In this document: one piece after another, positions 6,147 to 13,424 of the stretch
How positions within the stretch are numbered: the first letter of the stretch is position 1
How the letters are laid out: each line of letters opens with the position of its first letter
NCBI GenBank assembly: GCA_964419335.1
Contig: CAYQOX010000065.1
Span: forward strand, 1 to 18,918
Length of the DNA: 18,918 bases
Source of the DNA: CAYQOX01 sp964419335
GTDB lineage: Bacteria; Hinthialibacterota; Hinthialibacteria; Hinthialibacterales; Hinthialibacteraceae
Reading direction: 5' to 3'
Notes under the pieces: model-generated
Seen by the model: the letters and a program-made list of their open reading frames with translations, nothing else
The model's database searches: none
What the model was told of the DNA's origin: nothing
Position numbers and translations under genes: made by a program

Positions 6147-7400
6147 ATGAATTATCATCGAGAGAGAGTGATCGGATTGATTTTGTTGGGGATCGGTTCG
6201 ATCTTCTATCTTAAGAATGCGATATATCAGTCAGGATTGTTAGAGTCCGTGCCACATTTCGCCAGTAAGAATGACTTTGCGCATCTTTACTTGGGGGGAT
6301 ATTTAGCAGAGAGAGGGGGGGATCTTTATGATTTTAATCTGATTTGGAATGCGTATAATTATTTAAACATCCCGACAGGATTGAATCCCTTTGTTTATCC
6401 TCCTTTTTTTGGGGTCGTGTTGATTCCCCTGAGTTTTTTTTCTTATGAGATGGCTTGGCTCGTGTTCTTCGTATTAAGTCATGGGGCTTTCTTGTGGGCG
6501 ATTTCGTTGCTGGTTTCGATATTGAAGCAACCCCACCAACCAAGGATGATGTGGTGGGGAATCCTGTTGGGATTGGCGGCGGTGTTTGACCCTTTGATGA
6601 AAAACTACAGCGCGGGGCAAGTGAATACATTTATGCTTTTGGTGTTGTGTGGGGGATGGTATCTCTATCAAAACAAGAAAGAAATGGCCGCCGGGATGGT
6701 GCTTGGGCTGGGAGCGGCGATCAAGATCACTCCTGTATTTATGCTCTTTTATTTTCTATGGAAGAAGCAGTGGAAAGCAGCGGTGAGTGGGTTTGGTGTG
6801 ATTGTGTTCTCGGTGATGTTGACATGGTGGCATTTTGGCAGCGAGGTGCATTATTCGTTTTTACGCGAGGTAGGCGAGATGGCCTATGGTTCTTCGACCT
6901 GGGCTGAGTTTGGTCAGCATTATCATGTGGAGCCGCATAATCAATCGCCGGCTGCGGTGTGGTACCGTTTGTTGACCGATAATCCTTCGACCCGAGGGAT
7001 CGTGAATGCGCCCACGGCGGCGAAGGTGATGTGCTATTTCAGTGGGTTGGTGATTGGACTGGGGCTATTGTGGTATACCTGGAGACACGCCGCCACTTTG
7101 AACGACTATGCCTTGTGGAGCCTCGCGATGCTCTTATTGCCGAGTTTAATGTGGGATCATTATTTGGTACAGACAATACTGGCCATCGGAGTGGCTCTTC
7201 AGATCACGTTAGAGCGTGATCTTGAGCGTGGTTTGCTCTTGGGGATTGCCATTGGTTTACTCAGTTTTTCTTTTATTTATGATATACCTTTGTTAAAAGA
7301 GGGATGGTTGACTTTATTGATGGCGGTCAAGCTAGCGGGATTACTTCTTTTAGCCTATTATTTACTTTGTCTGTGTCGGGAGGATGCACAGGAGGGTTGA
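6147..7400 (+). CDS. GT87-type (DUF2029) integral-membrane glycosyltransferase
   Basis: A polytopic membrane protein of 417 residues with about ten hydrophobic segments. The first (about residues 8-22) is followed by a loop with DFAHLYLGGYLAERGGDLYD, then NPFVYPPFFGVVLIPLSFF. An early Asp in the first extracytoplasmic loop and an N..(V)YPP motif are hallmarks of GT-C-fold polyprenyl-phosphate-dependent glycosyltransferases of family GT87/DUF2029, best known from mycobacterial mannosyl- and arabinofuranosyl-transferases. Here it would add a sugar to a lipid, glycan or protein on the outer face of the inner membrane; the acceptor is unknown. I chose ATG 6147, which starts just before the first membrane segment; upstream lies a G-rich stretch and the rex hairpin. 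A longer in-frame start at 6039 would run through that hairpin. Confidence 0.75.
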   Translation: MNYHRERVIGLILLGIGSIFYLKNAIYQSGLLESVPHFASKNDFAHLYLGGYLAERGGDLYDFNLIWNAYNYLNIPTGLNPFVYPPFFGVVLIPLSFFSYEMAWLVFFVLSHGAFLWAISLLVSILKQPHQPRMMWWGILLGLAAVFDPLMKNYSAGQVNTFMLLVLCGGWYLYQNKKEMAAGMVLGLGAAIKITPVFMLFYFLWKKQWKAAVSGFGVIVFSVMLTWWHFGSEVHYSFLREVGEMAYGSSTWAEFGQHYHVEPHNQSPAAVWYRLLTDNPSTRGIVNAPTAAKVMCYFSGLVIGLGLLWYTWRHAATLNDYALWSLAMLLLPSLMWDHYLVQTILAIGVALQITLERDLERGLLLGIAIGLLSFSFIYDIPLLKEGWLTLLMAVKLAGLLLLAYYLLCLCREDAQEG

Positions 7401-7433
7401 ATTGAAAGGGATGAAAGAAAAGGTCTTGTCTAT

Positions 7434-7462
7434 TTCTCAAAAAAATATTCTTGTGGTATGAT
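7434..7462 (+). promoter_or_regulatory. Candidate promoter of the asp23-amaP-gatC group
   Basis: An extended -10 element TGGTATGAT (7454-7462) has a -35-like TTCTCA at 7434-7439 with 17-bp spacing. It lies 35-63 bases before the ATG of the Asp23-type gene, which is also preceded by GGAGG at 7487-7491. Confidence 0.5.
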
Positions 7463-7496
7463 ATAGCGAGTGATTTGGTTGAGTTTGGAGGCGTGA

Positions 7497-7895
7497 ATGA
7501 TCGGGTATTTTGATACGGAATTGGGGCGGGTACAAATATCGCCTTCGATTGTCCGTCGTTTTATAATGAATGAAGTAAGAAAGAACCGGTTTTTTCGTTT
7601 CCCTGGAATAAAACCGAAGGAGCCTATGAGCCGAAAGATGGCTGAGAGGGCGATACGGGTGACCTTTGTGGAAGGAAATGTAGAAGTGGTGTTGATGTTG
7701 TCTGTACTTTATGGAACCCGTATTATTAAAGAAGCACGTGCCCTGCAGGGGACCATCACCCGAGCCCTGCAATTGGGGACAGGATTGACTGTCAATAAAA
7801 TATCGATCAATGTGGAAAGTGTGTTTGAAGAAGAGGAAGAAGAACCTTTGCTCCTCGATCATGATTCGGTTTCGGCCAATGCGGTCAACCAATAA
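7497..7895 (+). CDS. Asp23/Gls24 family envelope stress protein
   Basis: This 132-residue protein resembles the Asp23/Gls24 (DUF322) family. A short N-terminal strand pair begins GYFDTELGRVQISPSIVRRF, and the core has VTFVEGNVEVVLMLSVLYG, KEARALQGTITRALQLGTGL and VNKISINVESVF, matching the family pattern YG..I...A..LQ..I..A....TGL.V..I.I.V..V. An acidic stretch (EEEEEE) ends the domain. In staphylococci Asp23 is a cytoplasmic protein tethered to the membrane by AmaP and linked to cell-envelope stress, and an AmaP-like protein is indeed encoded 17 bases downstream. The start is supported by GGAGG five bases upstream. It is slightly divergent in its N-terminal part, which carries a basic insert (FRFPGIKPKEPMSRKM). 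Confidence 0.8.
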   Translation: MIGYFDTELGRVQISPSIVRRFIMNEVRKNRFFRFPGIKPKEPMSRKMAERAIRVTFVEGNVEVVLMLSVLYGTRIIKEARALQGTITRALQLGTGLTVNKISINVESVFEEEEEEPLLLDHDSVSANAVNQ

Positions 7896-7912
7896 GAAAG
7901 CGATGTGAAGTG

Positions 7913-8554
7913 ATGAAACAAGTTTCGCTTATTTTATCCTTTTTGATTTTATTTACGCTAAGTTTTATTGCCTGGGTGATCGTATTGGGGAATTCGTCGC
8001 TGCTGATGGGGATCAGCGTCTGGCTGCCGAATGTGTATATGGAGACTTGGGGGAAGATTGCCTTTTGGGCTTTTGCATTTTTGAGTTTAGGATGCAGTTT
8101 ATCGCTGTTGGCGATTTTGTTTGGAATTGAACCGCGGATACGCAAGCATGTGGTCTTGGAGGATGAGTCAGGGGCCATTGGGGTGTCGCTGGATGCGATT
8201 GAAGACTATATTAAGCGAAAAGCGATTCATGTGGATGGGGTGCGCGATCTTCATGTGCGTGCGGAAGTGGAAGAAGGGGAATTGCTTTTACGCACCAAGG
8301 TGGTTTTAGAACTGCAACGGAATGTTCCGGAGTTTACGAAAGTTTTTCAAGATCGAATTTACCGGGAATTGGTAGAAACTTTAGGGCTGAGCAATGTAAA
8401 AGAAGTGCAGGTCTTGATTCATAAATTATTACCGCGAGAATCAAAAACGGAGCCGATTCTTTTGAATCCTCCCGCTTCTAATGTATTGTTGAAAGATGAA
8501 GAAGGCGAGGAAGAAAAGAAGGAGGATACTTCTGTGAAGGAATCGGGCGCATAA
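7913..8554 (+). CDS. AmaP-like membrane anchor for Asp23
   Basis: A protein of about 213 residues with two N-terminal membrane segments (about residues 5-27 and 43-66) separated by a short loop, followed by a soluble domain with ETLGLSNVKEVQVLIHKL near its end and a charged Glu/Lys-rich tail. This is the layout of AmaP (alkaline shock response membrane anchor), the partner of Asp23/Gls24-type proteins. Its soluble domain contains an Asp23-like fold, consistent with the pattern VSLDAIEDYIKRKAIHVDGVRDLHVRAEV. It directly follows the Asp23-type gene, which strongly supports the pairing. The start could be GTG 7910 or ATG 7913; neither has a strong ribosome-binding site, so translation may depend on coupling with the gene before it. 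Confidence 0.72.
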   Translation: MKQVSLILSFLILFTLSFIAWVIVLGNSSLLMGISVWLPNVYMETWGKIAFWAFAFLSLGCSLSLLAILFGIEPRIRKHVVLEDESGAIGVSLDAIEDYIKRKAIHVDGVRDLHVRAEVEEGELLLRTKVVLELQRNVPEFTKVFQDRIYRELVETLGLSNVKEVQVLIHKLLPRESKTEPILLNPPASNVLLKDEEGEEEKKEDTSVKESGA

Positions 8555-8589
8555 ATATAAAGACGCATAGGCGTGTGAGGAAGATACAA

Positions 8590-8877
8590 ATGGGTATTGG
8601 ACGCGAAGAAGTCAAACATATCGCTTTGTTGAGCCGGTTGGAATTGAGTGAAGAAGAAGTGGATATGTATACCGAGCATTTGGCAGAAATCTTGGATTAT
8701 GTAGAAAAGTTGAAGAGCTTGGATGTATCCAATGTGGAGCTCATGTCCCATGCGGTGCCGATGTCGAATGTATTTCGCGAAGATGAAGTGAAGCCAGGAT
8801 TGAGCAACGAAGAGGCTTTGAAGAATGCCCCTGATAGTGACCCGCCTTATTATCGAGTGCCCCGAGTGACAGAATAG
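8590..8877 (+). CDS. gatC: Asp-tRNA(Asn)/Glu-tRNA(Gln) amidotransferase subunit C
   Basis: This 95-residue protein matches GatC in length and sequence: GREEVKHIALLSRLELSEEE at the N-terminus, the helix HLAEILDYVEKLKSLDVSNVE, and the C-terminal LRED-like segment FREDEVKPGLSNEEALKNAP with PPYYRVPRV at the end. GatC stabilises the GatA-GatB complex, which amidates mischarged Glu-tRNA(Gln) or Asp-tRNA(Asn). I chose ATG 8590, with AGGAAG seven bases upstream; a GTG at 8575 would add five residues not typical of the family. It follows the AmaP-like gene by 35 bases and is probably co-transcribed. gatA and gatB are not adjacent, so the subunit genes are split in this genome, which is common outside Firmicutes. 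Confidence 0.93.
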   Translation: MGIGREEVKHIALLSRLELSEEEVDMYTEHLAEILDYVEKLKSLDVSNVELMSHAVPMSNVFREDEVKPGLSNEEALKNAPDSDPPYYRVPRVTE

Positions 8878-8954
8878 GGAACTGGGGTAGGTCGTTTTAT
8901 GTTCTCATAGTTCTCCACCATTTGAATATGGAGAAACGATAGGTTCATGTTGAT

Positions 8955-9536
8955 ATGAATGTGATTGGCCGTATTTTTTGCATCCTTACTGTTTTTCTAT
9001 TTCTTATTCAGGGTAAAAATGCCTTTTCTCATTTAAATAGTCTTTCGTATTCTACGATTGAATCCACCTCCCAATCGGTGCGGGTTGAGTTAAAACTTAC
9101 TCTGATTTGTACCTTGGAACTGTTCTCTGTGGATGCGAATAATGATGGGTATTTATCGAAAGAGGAGCTCGAACCGGCCAAGTCGGCCATGTATTATTAT
9201 ATTAACAATAAAATCAAGGTGCTTTCAGGTGGGAAACAATTACGAATGCTACTTCGGGATTTAGGTTTTCGGGTGGAAGAAGAAGATTCGTATACCGTGT
9301 TTGATTTGGAGTTTCCTAAAGTGAAGGGGCATGATGAGTTTGTGATGATATGCAATGTGATAGAGGAGACGGATCCTTATCATCGCAATTTAGCGGAAAT
9401 CAAAGTGGATGATGAGGAATATTTATTTGTATTTACGAATATGAATTATTTTGATAGTAAAAACCCGCCACGAGGTCCAATGGAGTTGGATACGCCCGTT
9501 GCGGCCCCCTCTTCCCTGCCCTCCGCGACGCAATAA
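8955..9536 (+). CDS. Exported single-EF-hand protein resembling the HupE/UreJ_2 extracytoplasmic domain
   Basis: This 193-residue protein begins with a hydrophobic signal sequence (residues 1-24, possibly cleaved after NAFS). The mature part starts HLNSLSYSTIESTSQSVRVE, continues with LTLICTLELFSVDANNDGYL and has one canonical calcium-binding EF-hand loop at residues 60-71 (D-A-N-N-D-G-Y-L-S-K-E-E, acidic at positions 1, 5 and 12). The order His-x-Leu-Ser-x-Ser strand, membrane-proximal beta domain, EF-hand and 'E(L)...Y' helix recalls the extracytoplasmic N-terminal domain of HupE/UreJ_2 proteins, but the following membrane region is absent. The C-terminus is a Pro/Ala/Ser tail. I do not know its function. 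It lies 77 bases after gatC with a weak ribosome-binding site, and ends directly before a strong terminator. Confidence 0.65.
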   Translation: MNVIGRIFCILTVFLFLIQGKNAFSHLNSLSYSTIESTSQSVRVELKLTLICTLELFSVDANNDGYLSKEELEPAKSAMYYYINNKIKVLSGGKQLRMLLRDLGFRVEEEDSYTVFDLEFPKVKGHDEFVMICNVIEETDPYHRNLAEIKVDDEEYLFVFTNMNYFDSKNPPRGPMELDTPVAAPSSLPSATQ

Positions 9537-9562
9537 AAACGGCTCGCCTTGAGCCGTTTTTT
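9537..9562. terminator. Bidirectional intrinsic terminator between the EF-hand gene and nadA
   Basis: AAACGGCTC (9537-9545) pairs with GAGCCGTTT (9551-9559) over a 5-nt loop, with a T-run after it on the plus strand and an A-run before it that gives a T-run on the minus strand. It therefore can end transcripts from both convergent genes. Confidence 0.88.
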
Positions 9563-9600
9563 AGGGTACTAGGTTTTATGGTTTTATGAACCTACGGTTC

Positions 9601-10770
9601 TCATGTGACTTTGAACATATTTTCAATGGCATGTTTGGCTTTTTGGGCTAAATCTTCATCGACATGGATTTCGTACACTTCATTTTCGAGACTATAGAGG
9701 ATTTTTTCTAAGGTAATCAGGCGCATGTGTTGGCAGTACATCTTGCATGTGCGGACAAACTCGACGTGGGGGAATTCACTGGCAAGATTGGCGGCCATTT
9801 CGCATTCAGTCCCAAGAAAGACGCGTTTGAGTTTGGGATGATCTTTAATATATTTTGCCATTTGGGAAGTGCTGCCATAAAAATCGGATTCATGAATCAC
9901 TTCGGGTGAGCATTCCCAATGTACGAGCACGGCGGTTTCATCACTATCTTTGCGAAGATCGTACTGTTGGCGGATTTGGCGAATGTGTTCGGCCGTGAAT
10001 TGTTCATGGACTTCGCATTGGCCGCGTAGATCGTCGTACTTGCCAGGATAGATGAGTTCGATGCCGTAAGGTTCAAGTTCTTCTTGTAGATTGGCCCCCA
10101 TGAGTGAATCCGGGAAGAAGATGACTTGGTGGGTATTAAACTCACGGCTGGCATGGAGAATCACCTTAAAACCGTTGGAGGAGGTACAACAATAATCACT
10201 CACCGCCTTGATATTGGCGTAGCTGTTGATGTAGGTCACCACCGGGGCATTGGGGTATTGACGGCGGTAAGCAAGGACATGATCTTCGTTGAAGGGTTCG
10301 GCCAGGCTGCAACCCGCGTTGAGATCGGCGATAAGGACTTTTTTGTCGGGATTCATGATCTTGGCGGTTTCAGCCATGAAGCGGACTCCATCAAAGAGAA
10401 TGATGGGCTTCTCTGATTTGGCTGCGATCATACTGAGCGCCAAAGAATCTCCCCGTTCGCCTTCGCCAGAGAGTTGATAGACAAGAGGTTCCATGTAATT
10501 ATGGCCAAGCAGTAGAACATTCTTTTCATCCCGCAATTGGAGAATACGTTCCACGATTTCGCGCCGAGCTTGAAATTCTAGGTATTGATCGGGGACCTTT
10601 TTCAAGGCGGATTCAATTTGCTCGAGGTGTTTCCGCCAGGGCACCTTATTATTTTTCAAGACTTGCGGTTTTGTATCCAATGTTTTGGTGGTCACGGCTA
10701 ACTCCAACATCTCGCGTTTTGTTTCGCCTGGGTAGAGGTAACAACGTAAGAATTTCAGGAGCGAAACCAC
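9601..10770 (-). CDS. nadA: Quinolinate synthase A
   Basis: This 389-residue enzyme condenses iminoaspartate with dihydroxyacetone phosphate to quinolinate, in de novo NAD synthesis. The NadA landmarks are present: LLGHNYMEPLVYQ, SGEGERGDSL, FDGVRFMAETAKIMNPDKKVLIAD, the cysteine-containing NAGCSLAEP (Cys154), YCCTSSNG (Cys195) and a C-terminal TCKMYCQHM (Cys342/Cys346). The first two Cys and one of the last pair are expected to hold the single [4Fe-4S] cluster. Other family signatures are GQCEVH and the GSTSQM segment. The GTG at 10770 has GGAAAGGAA about three bases upstream; an in-frame ATG 20 codons later would also leave a complete enzyme. No nadB or nadC is adjacent. A possible -10 box TATACT lies on this strand at 10840-10835. 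Confidence 0.95.
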   Translation of the reverse strand: MVSLLKFLRCYLYPGETKREMLELAVTTKTLDTKPQVLKNNKVPWRKHLEQIESALKKVPDQYLEFQARREIVERILQLRDEKNVLLLGHNYMEPLVYQLSGEGERGDSLALSMIAAKSEKPIILFDGVRFMAETAKIMNPDKKVLIADLNAGCSLAEPFNEDHVLAYRRQYPNAPVVTYINSYANIKAVSDYCCTSSNGFKVILHASREFNTHQVIFFPDSLMGANLQEELEPYGIELIYPGKYDDLRGQCEVHEQFTAEHIRQIRQQYDLRKDSDETAVLVHWECSPEVIHESDFYGSTSQMAKYIKDHPKLKRVFLGTECEMAANLASEFPHVEFVRTCKMYCQHMRLITLEKILYSLENEVYEIHVDEDLAQKAKHAIENMFKVT

Positions 10771-11132
10771 GCGTTCCTTTCCTCTTTTATGAATTTTACT
10801 TCAAAGACCTAAGTTTTTTTCCTTCTTATCCTCTAGTATACACGATTTTCAGTCTAACCGAAAGCAAATAGAAACGAAAAGGGGCATAGACCTTGACTTT
10901 TTGGATATCGAGCCAAGGAAAAAGGCGGTGATTCAAAGAGAAAGTCTTAATAAAAGGCTAATCATGGTAGCAAAGAAATGGAGGATGCCAAGTTAGGGAG
11001 AGGGAATGGGGTGTGATTTATAACGTTCCTTACATGGTGAGCTTGGGTTCTGGGTGAGGGGAAGGTACGCTTGAAGAGAAATAAGGAAGGAAGAAGACTT
11101 CTGAACTTTTTTTGATTGGTGAGGATCTTAAG
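10771..11132. other. Intergenic region between divergent nadA and thiD
   Basis: About 360 bases between two divergently read genes, which should hold both promoters. I looked for a TPP riboswitch before thiD, but the conserved CUGAGA and ACCUGAU-type segments are absent. A TATACT -10-like box on the minus strand (10835-10840) could serve nadA. On the plus strand TTGACT occurs at 10893-10898 but lacks a good -10 partner. No open frame here is worth calling. Confidence 0.45.
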
Positions 11133-11906
11133 ATGAAAGCGGCAGCCCTGACGATTGCCGGTTCCGATCCCTCGGGAGGAGCCGGTTTACAAGCGGATTT
11201 AAAAACATTTCATCAACATCATGTGTATGGTATGAGTGTGGTGACCCTGCTGACCGTGCAAAATACACAGGAAGTGCGGGCGGTAGAGATCGTGCCTGCC
11301 CGGATGGTACGAAATCAGCTGCAGGCAGTGATAGAAGATATTCCACCGCAAGCGGCAAAAACGGGGGCATTGGGAAACGCGGGAGTGATTGAAACGGTGG
11401 CGAAACAGGCGGAACACTTCTCTTTCCCTTTGGTGGTGGACCCGGTCATGATCAGCAAGCATGGGGCGTATCTGATGGATGAGGAAGCGGTGGAAGTGGT
11501 AAAACGTCGTTTATTGCCTTGTGCCTTTTTGGTGACTCCCAATTTTCATGAAGCGAAGGCTTTGGCCAATCAAAATCACCTGGACCGGAATACGATTCAG
11601 GAGGCGGCGAAAGCGATTGCGGCTTACGGTCCCCGGCATGTGCTGATTAAAGGTGGAAAGCATGTGGATTTCTCGACGGATTGGTTATGGAGCGAGGGGG
11701 AGTTGATCCCTTTTACGACAAAGTCAATCGAGACAAAACATACGCATGGGACCGGATGTGCGTATAGTGCTGCGATTACAGCCAATCTTGCCCTGGGAAA
11801 GGATTTGTCCACCTCGGTTCAACAGGCCAAAGAGTTTATTACTCGGGCGATAGAGACCCATCCGGGATTGGGCCAAGGGTACGGGCCGGTCAATCATCAC
11901 GCCTAA
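11133..11906 (+). CDS. thiD: Hydroxymethylpyrimidine/phosphomethylpyrimidine kinase
   Basis: A 257-residue ribokinase-fold enzyme that phosphorylates hydroxymethylpyrimidine and its monophosphate for thiamin synthesis. The N-terminal ALTIAGSDPSGGAGLQADLK, the middle VVDPVMISKHG (usual form DPVMVAKSG), VTPNFHEAKAL, HVLIKGGKH and the active-site HTHGTGCAYSAAI are all in their usual order, and the length is standard. ATG 11133 is chosen, with GGTGAGGA upstream; a TTG at 11112 would add seven residues before the first strand. It appears to be monocistronic here, with no other thi genes. The His in VMISKHG and Tyr in GTGCAYS are small departures from the commonest sequence but do not look inactivating. 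Confidence 0.93.
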   Translation: MKAAALTIAGSDPSGGAGLQADLKTFHQHHVYGMSVVTLLTVQNTQEVRAVEIVPARMVRNQLQAVIEDIPPQAAKTGALGNAGVIETVAKQAEHFSFPLVVDPVMISKHGAYLMDEEAVEVVKRRLLPCAFLVTPNFHEAKALANQNHLDRNTIQEAAKAIAAYGPRHVLIKGGKHVDFSTDWLWSEGELIPFTTKSIETKHTHGTGCAYSAAITANLALGKDLSTSVQQAKEFITRAIETHPGLGQGYGPVNHHA

Positions 11907-12070
11907 ACTTATTTGTATGCTGGTAAGGGAACCATGGAATGAATGGGAATGGTTTATTATACTGTGAGGGCTCGATGGCCAGTCTTTTTATAAGTTTTCC
12001 TATTTTTATCTATTAGAGATGCCAATGGGCAGTTCAATGGAATCAAGATTCTTCATAGCAGGAGACGATT

Positions 12071-13408
12071 ATGGCGAAGTATCGTACCACCCCGGTTCAA
12101 TCTAGGAAAATGCCCGCAGGGATACCTTATATTATCGGGAATGAATTCGCAGAACGTTTTAGTTTTTATGGGATGCGAGCGATCTTGGTGGTCTTTATGA
12201 CCACCTATTTGATGGGGGCGGATGGACAACTGGACGTGATGAGCGAAGAGAACGCAAAGGGGTATTATCACATGTTTGTGGCGGCGGTGTATTTTACCCC
12301 GATTTTAGGGGCGTTGCTCTCGGATATCTTGCTGGGGAAATACTATACCATTATGGCGCTTTCGATCGTGTATTGCTTTGGGCATTTTGCCTTAGCGATC
12401 GATGAAACCCGGTTGGGACTGGCGGTGGGATTGACTTTAATCGCGATGGGTTCAGGGGGGATTAAGCCTTGTGTGTCGGCACACGTGGGGGATCAATTTG
12501 GATCCGCCAATAAACATTTAATTCCGAAAGTGTTTGGATGGTTTTATTTTGCGATTAACTTGGGGTCAACTCTTTCGATGTTATTGACGCCTTGGGTGCT
12601 GAAGCATTATGGCCCGCAATGGGCTTTTGGAATACCGGGGATTTTGATGTTTATCGCGACACTGTTATTTTGGATGGGGCGTCATAAATTTGTCCATATA
12701 CCTGCGGGGGGATCCAAATTTCTGACGGAGACCTTCAGTGCGGTAGGATTGAAGGCGGTAGGAAAGTTGGTTTTGCTTTATCTCTTTGTGATTCCCTTTT
12801 GGGCGATGTTTGATCAAACGGGGTCTTCCTGGGTTCTGCAGGCGAAACAGATGGATTTACATTGGTTGGGGATTTCATGGAGTCCCTCGCAGATTCAAGC
12901 GGCGAATCCAATATTGGTGATGATTTTTATTCCCTTGTTTTCGCTTTATCTTTATCCCACGATTGATAAATATTATAAGATGACTCCATTGCGGAAGATT
13001 GCGATTGGATTGTTTCTCACGGTGCCTTCGTTTTTGGTACCGGCCTGGATTCAGTATATGATTGAAATGGGTGAGAGCCCGTCGGTTGCGTGGCAAATCT
13101 TAGCCTATGCGATTCTCACGGCGGCGGAAGTGATGGTGTCAATCACGTGTTTGGAATTTTCTTATACGCAAGCGCCGAGAAAAATGAAATCGGTGATCAT
13201 GGCTATCTTTTTTATGTCGATTGCTTTGGGGAATGCGTTCACTTCGGGGGTGAATTTTTATATTCAAAACGATGATGGAACCAGTAAACTAGGGGATATA
13301 CAATACTTTCTCTTCTTCGCTGGGATTATGTTTGTGACAGCAGCGGTGTTTACGATCGTGGCCTATTTCTATAAGGAAGAAACCTATATTCAAGGAGAAA
13401 AAGAATAA
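12071..13408 (+). CDS. POT/PTR-family proton-coupled peptide transporter, animal-PepT-like
   Basis: This 445-residue polytopic protein of the major facilitator superfamily imports di- and tripeptides with protons. The family's ExxER motif is present in NEFAERFSFYGMRAILVVF (about residues 24-42). Later come SGGIKPCVSAHVGDQF and FGWFYFAINLGS, the FWAMFDQTGSSW motif and AAEVMVSITCLEFSYTQAP. From memory, several of these segments resemble animal PEPT1 (NEFCERFSYYGMRAIL, FWALFDQQGSRW, LEFSYSQAP) more than the Escherichia coli Dtp proteins. The large extracellular domain of the animal proteins, between TM9 and TM10, is absent. The start has AGGAGA about six bases upstream. The secreted hydrolase gene begins 16 bases after the stop, so the two are likely co-transcribed. 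Confidence 0.9.
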   Translation: MAKYRTTPVQSRKMPAGIPYIIGNEFAERFSFYGMRAILVVFMTTYLMGADGQLDVMSEENAKGYYHMFVAAVYFTPILGALLSDILLGKYYTIMALSIVYCFGHFALAIDETRLGLAVGLTLIAMGSGGIKPCVSAHVGDQFGSANKHLIPKVFGWFYFAINLGSTLSMLLTPWVLKHYGPQWAFGIPGILMFIATLLFWMGRHKFVHIPAGGSKFLTETFSAVGLKAVGKLVLLYLFVIPFWAMFDQTGSSWVLQAKQMDLHWLGISWSPSQIQAANPILVMIFIPLFSLYLYPTIDKYYKMTPLRKIAIGLFLTVPSFLVPAWIQYMIEMGESPSVAWQILAYAILTAAEVMVSITCLEFSYTQAPRKMKSVIMAIFFMSIALGNAFTSGVNFYIQNDDGTSKLGDIQYFLFFAGIMFVTAAVFTIVAYFYKEETYIQGEKE

Positions 13409-13424
13409 AAAAAAGGGGAAAACG

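Noticed and set aside
8911..8935. TTCTCCA...TGGAGAA inverted repeat after gatC as a terminator
   Set aside because: A 7-bp AT-rich stem with a long loop and no following T-run; too weak to call.
10771..11132. A TPP riboswitch upstream of thiD
   Set aside because: The conserved CUGAGA and ACCUGAU-type core sequences are missing.
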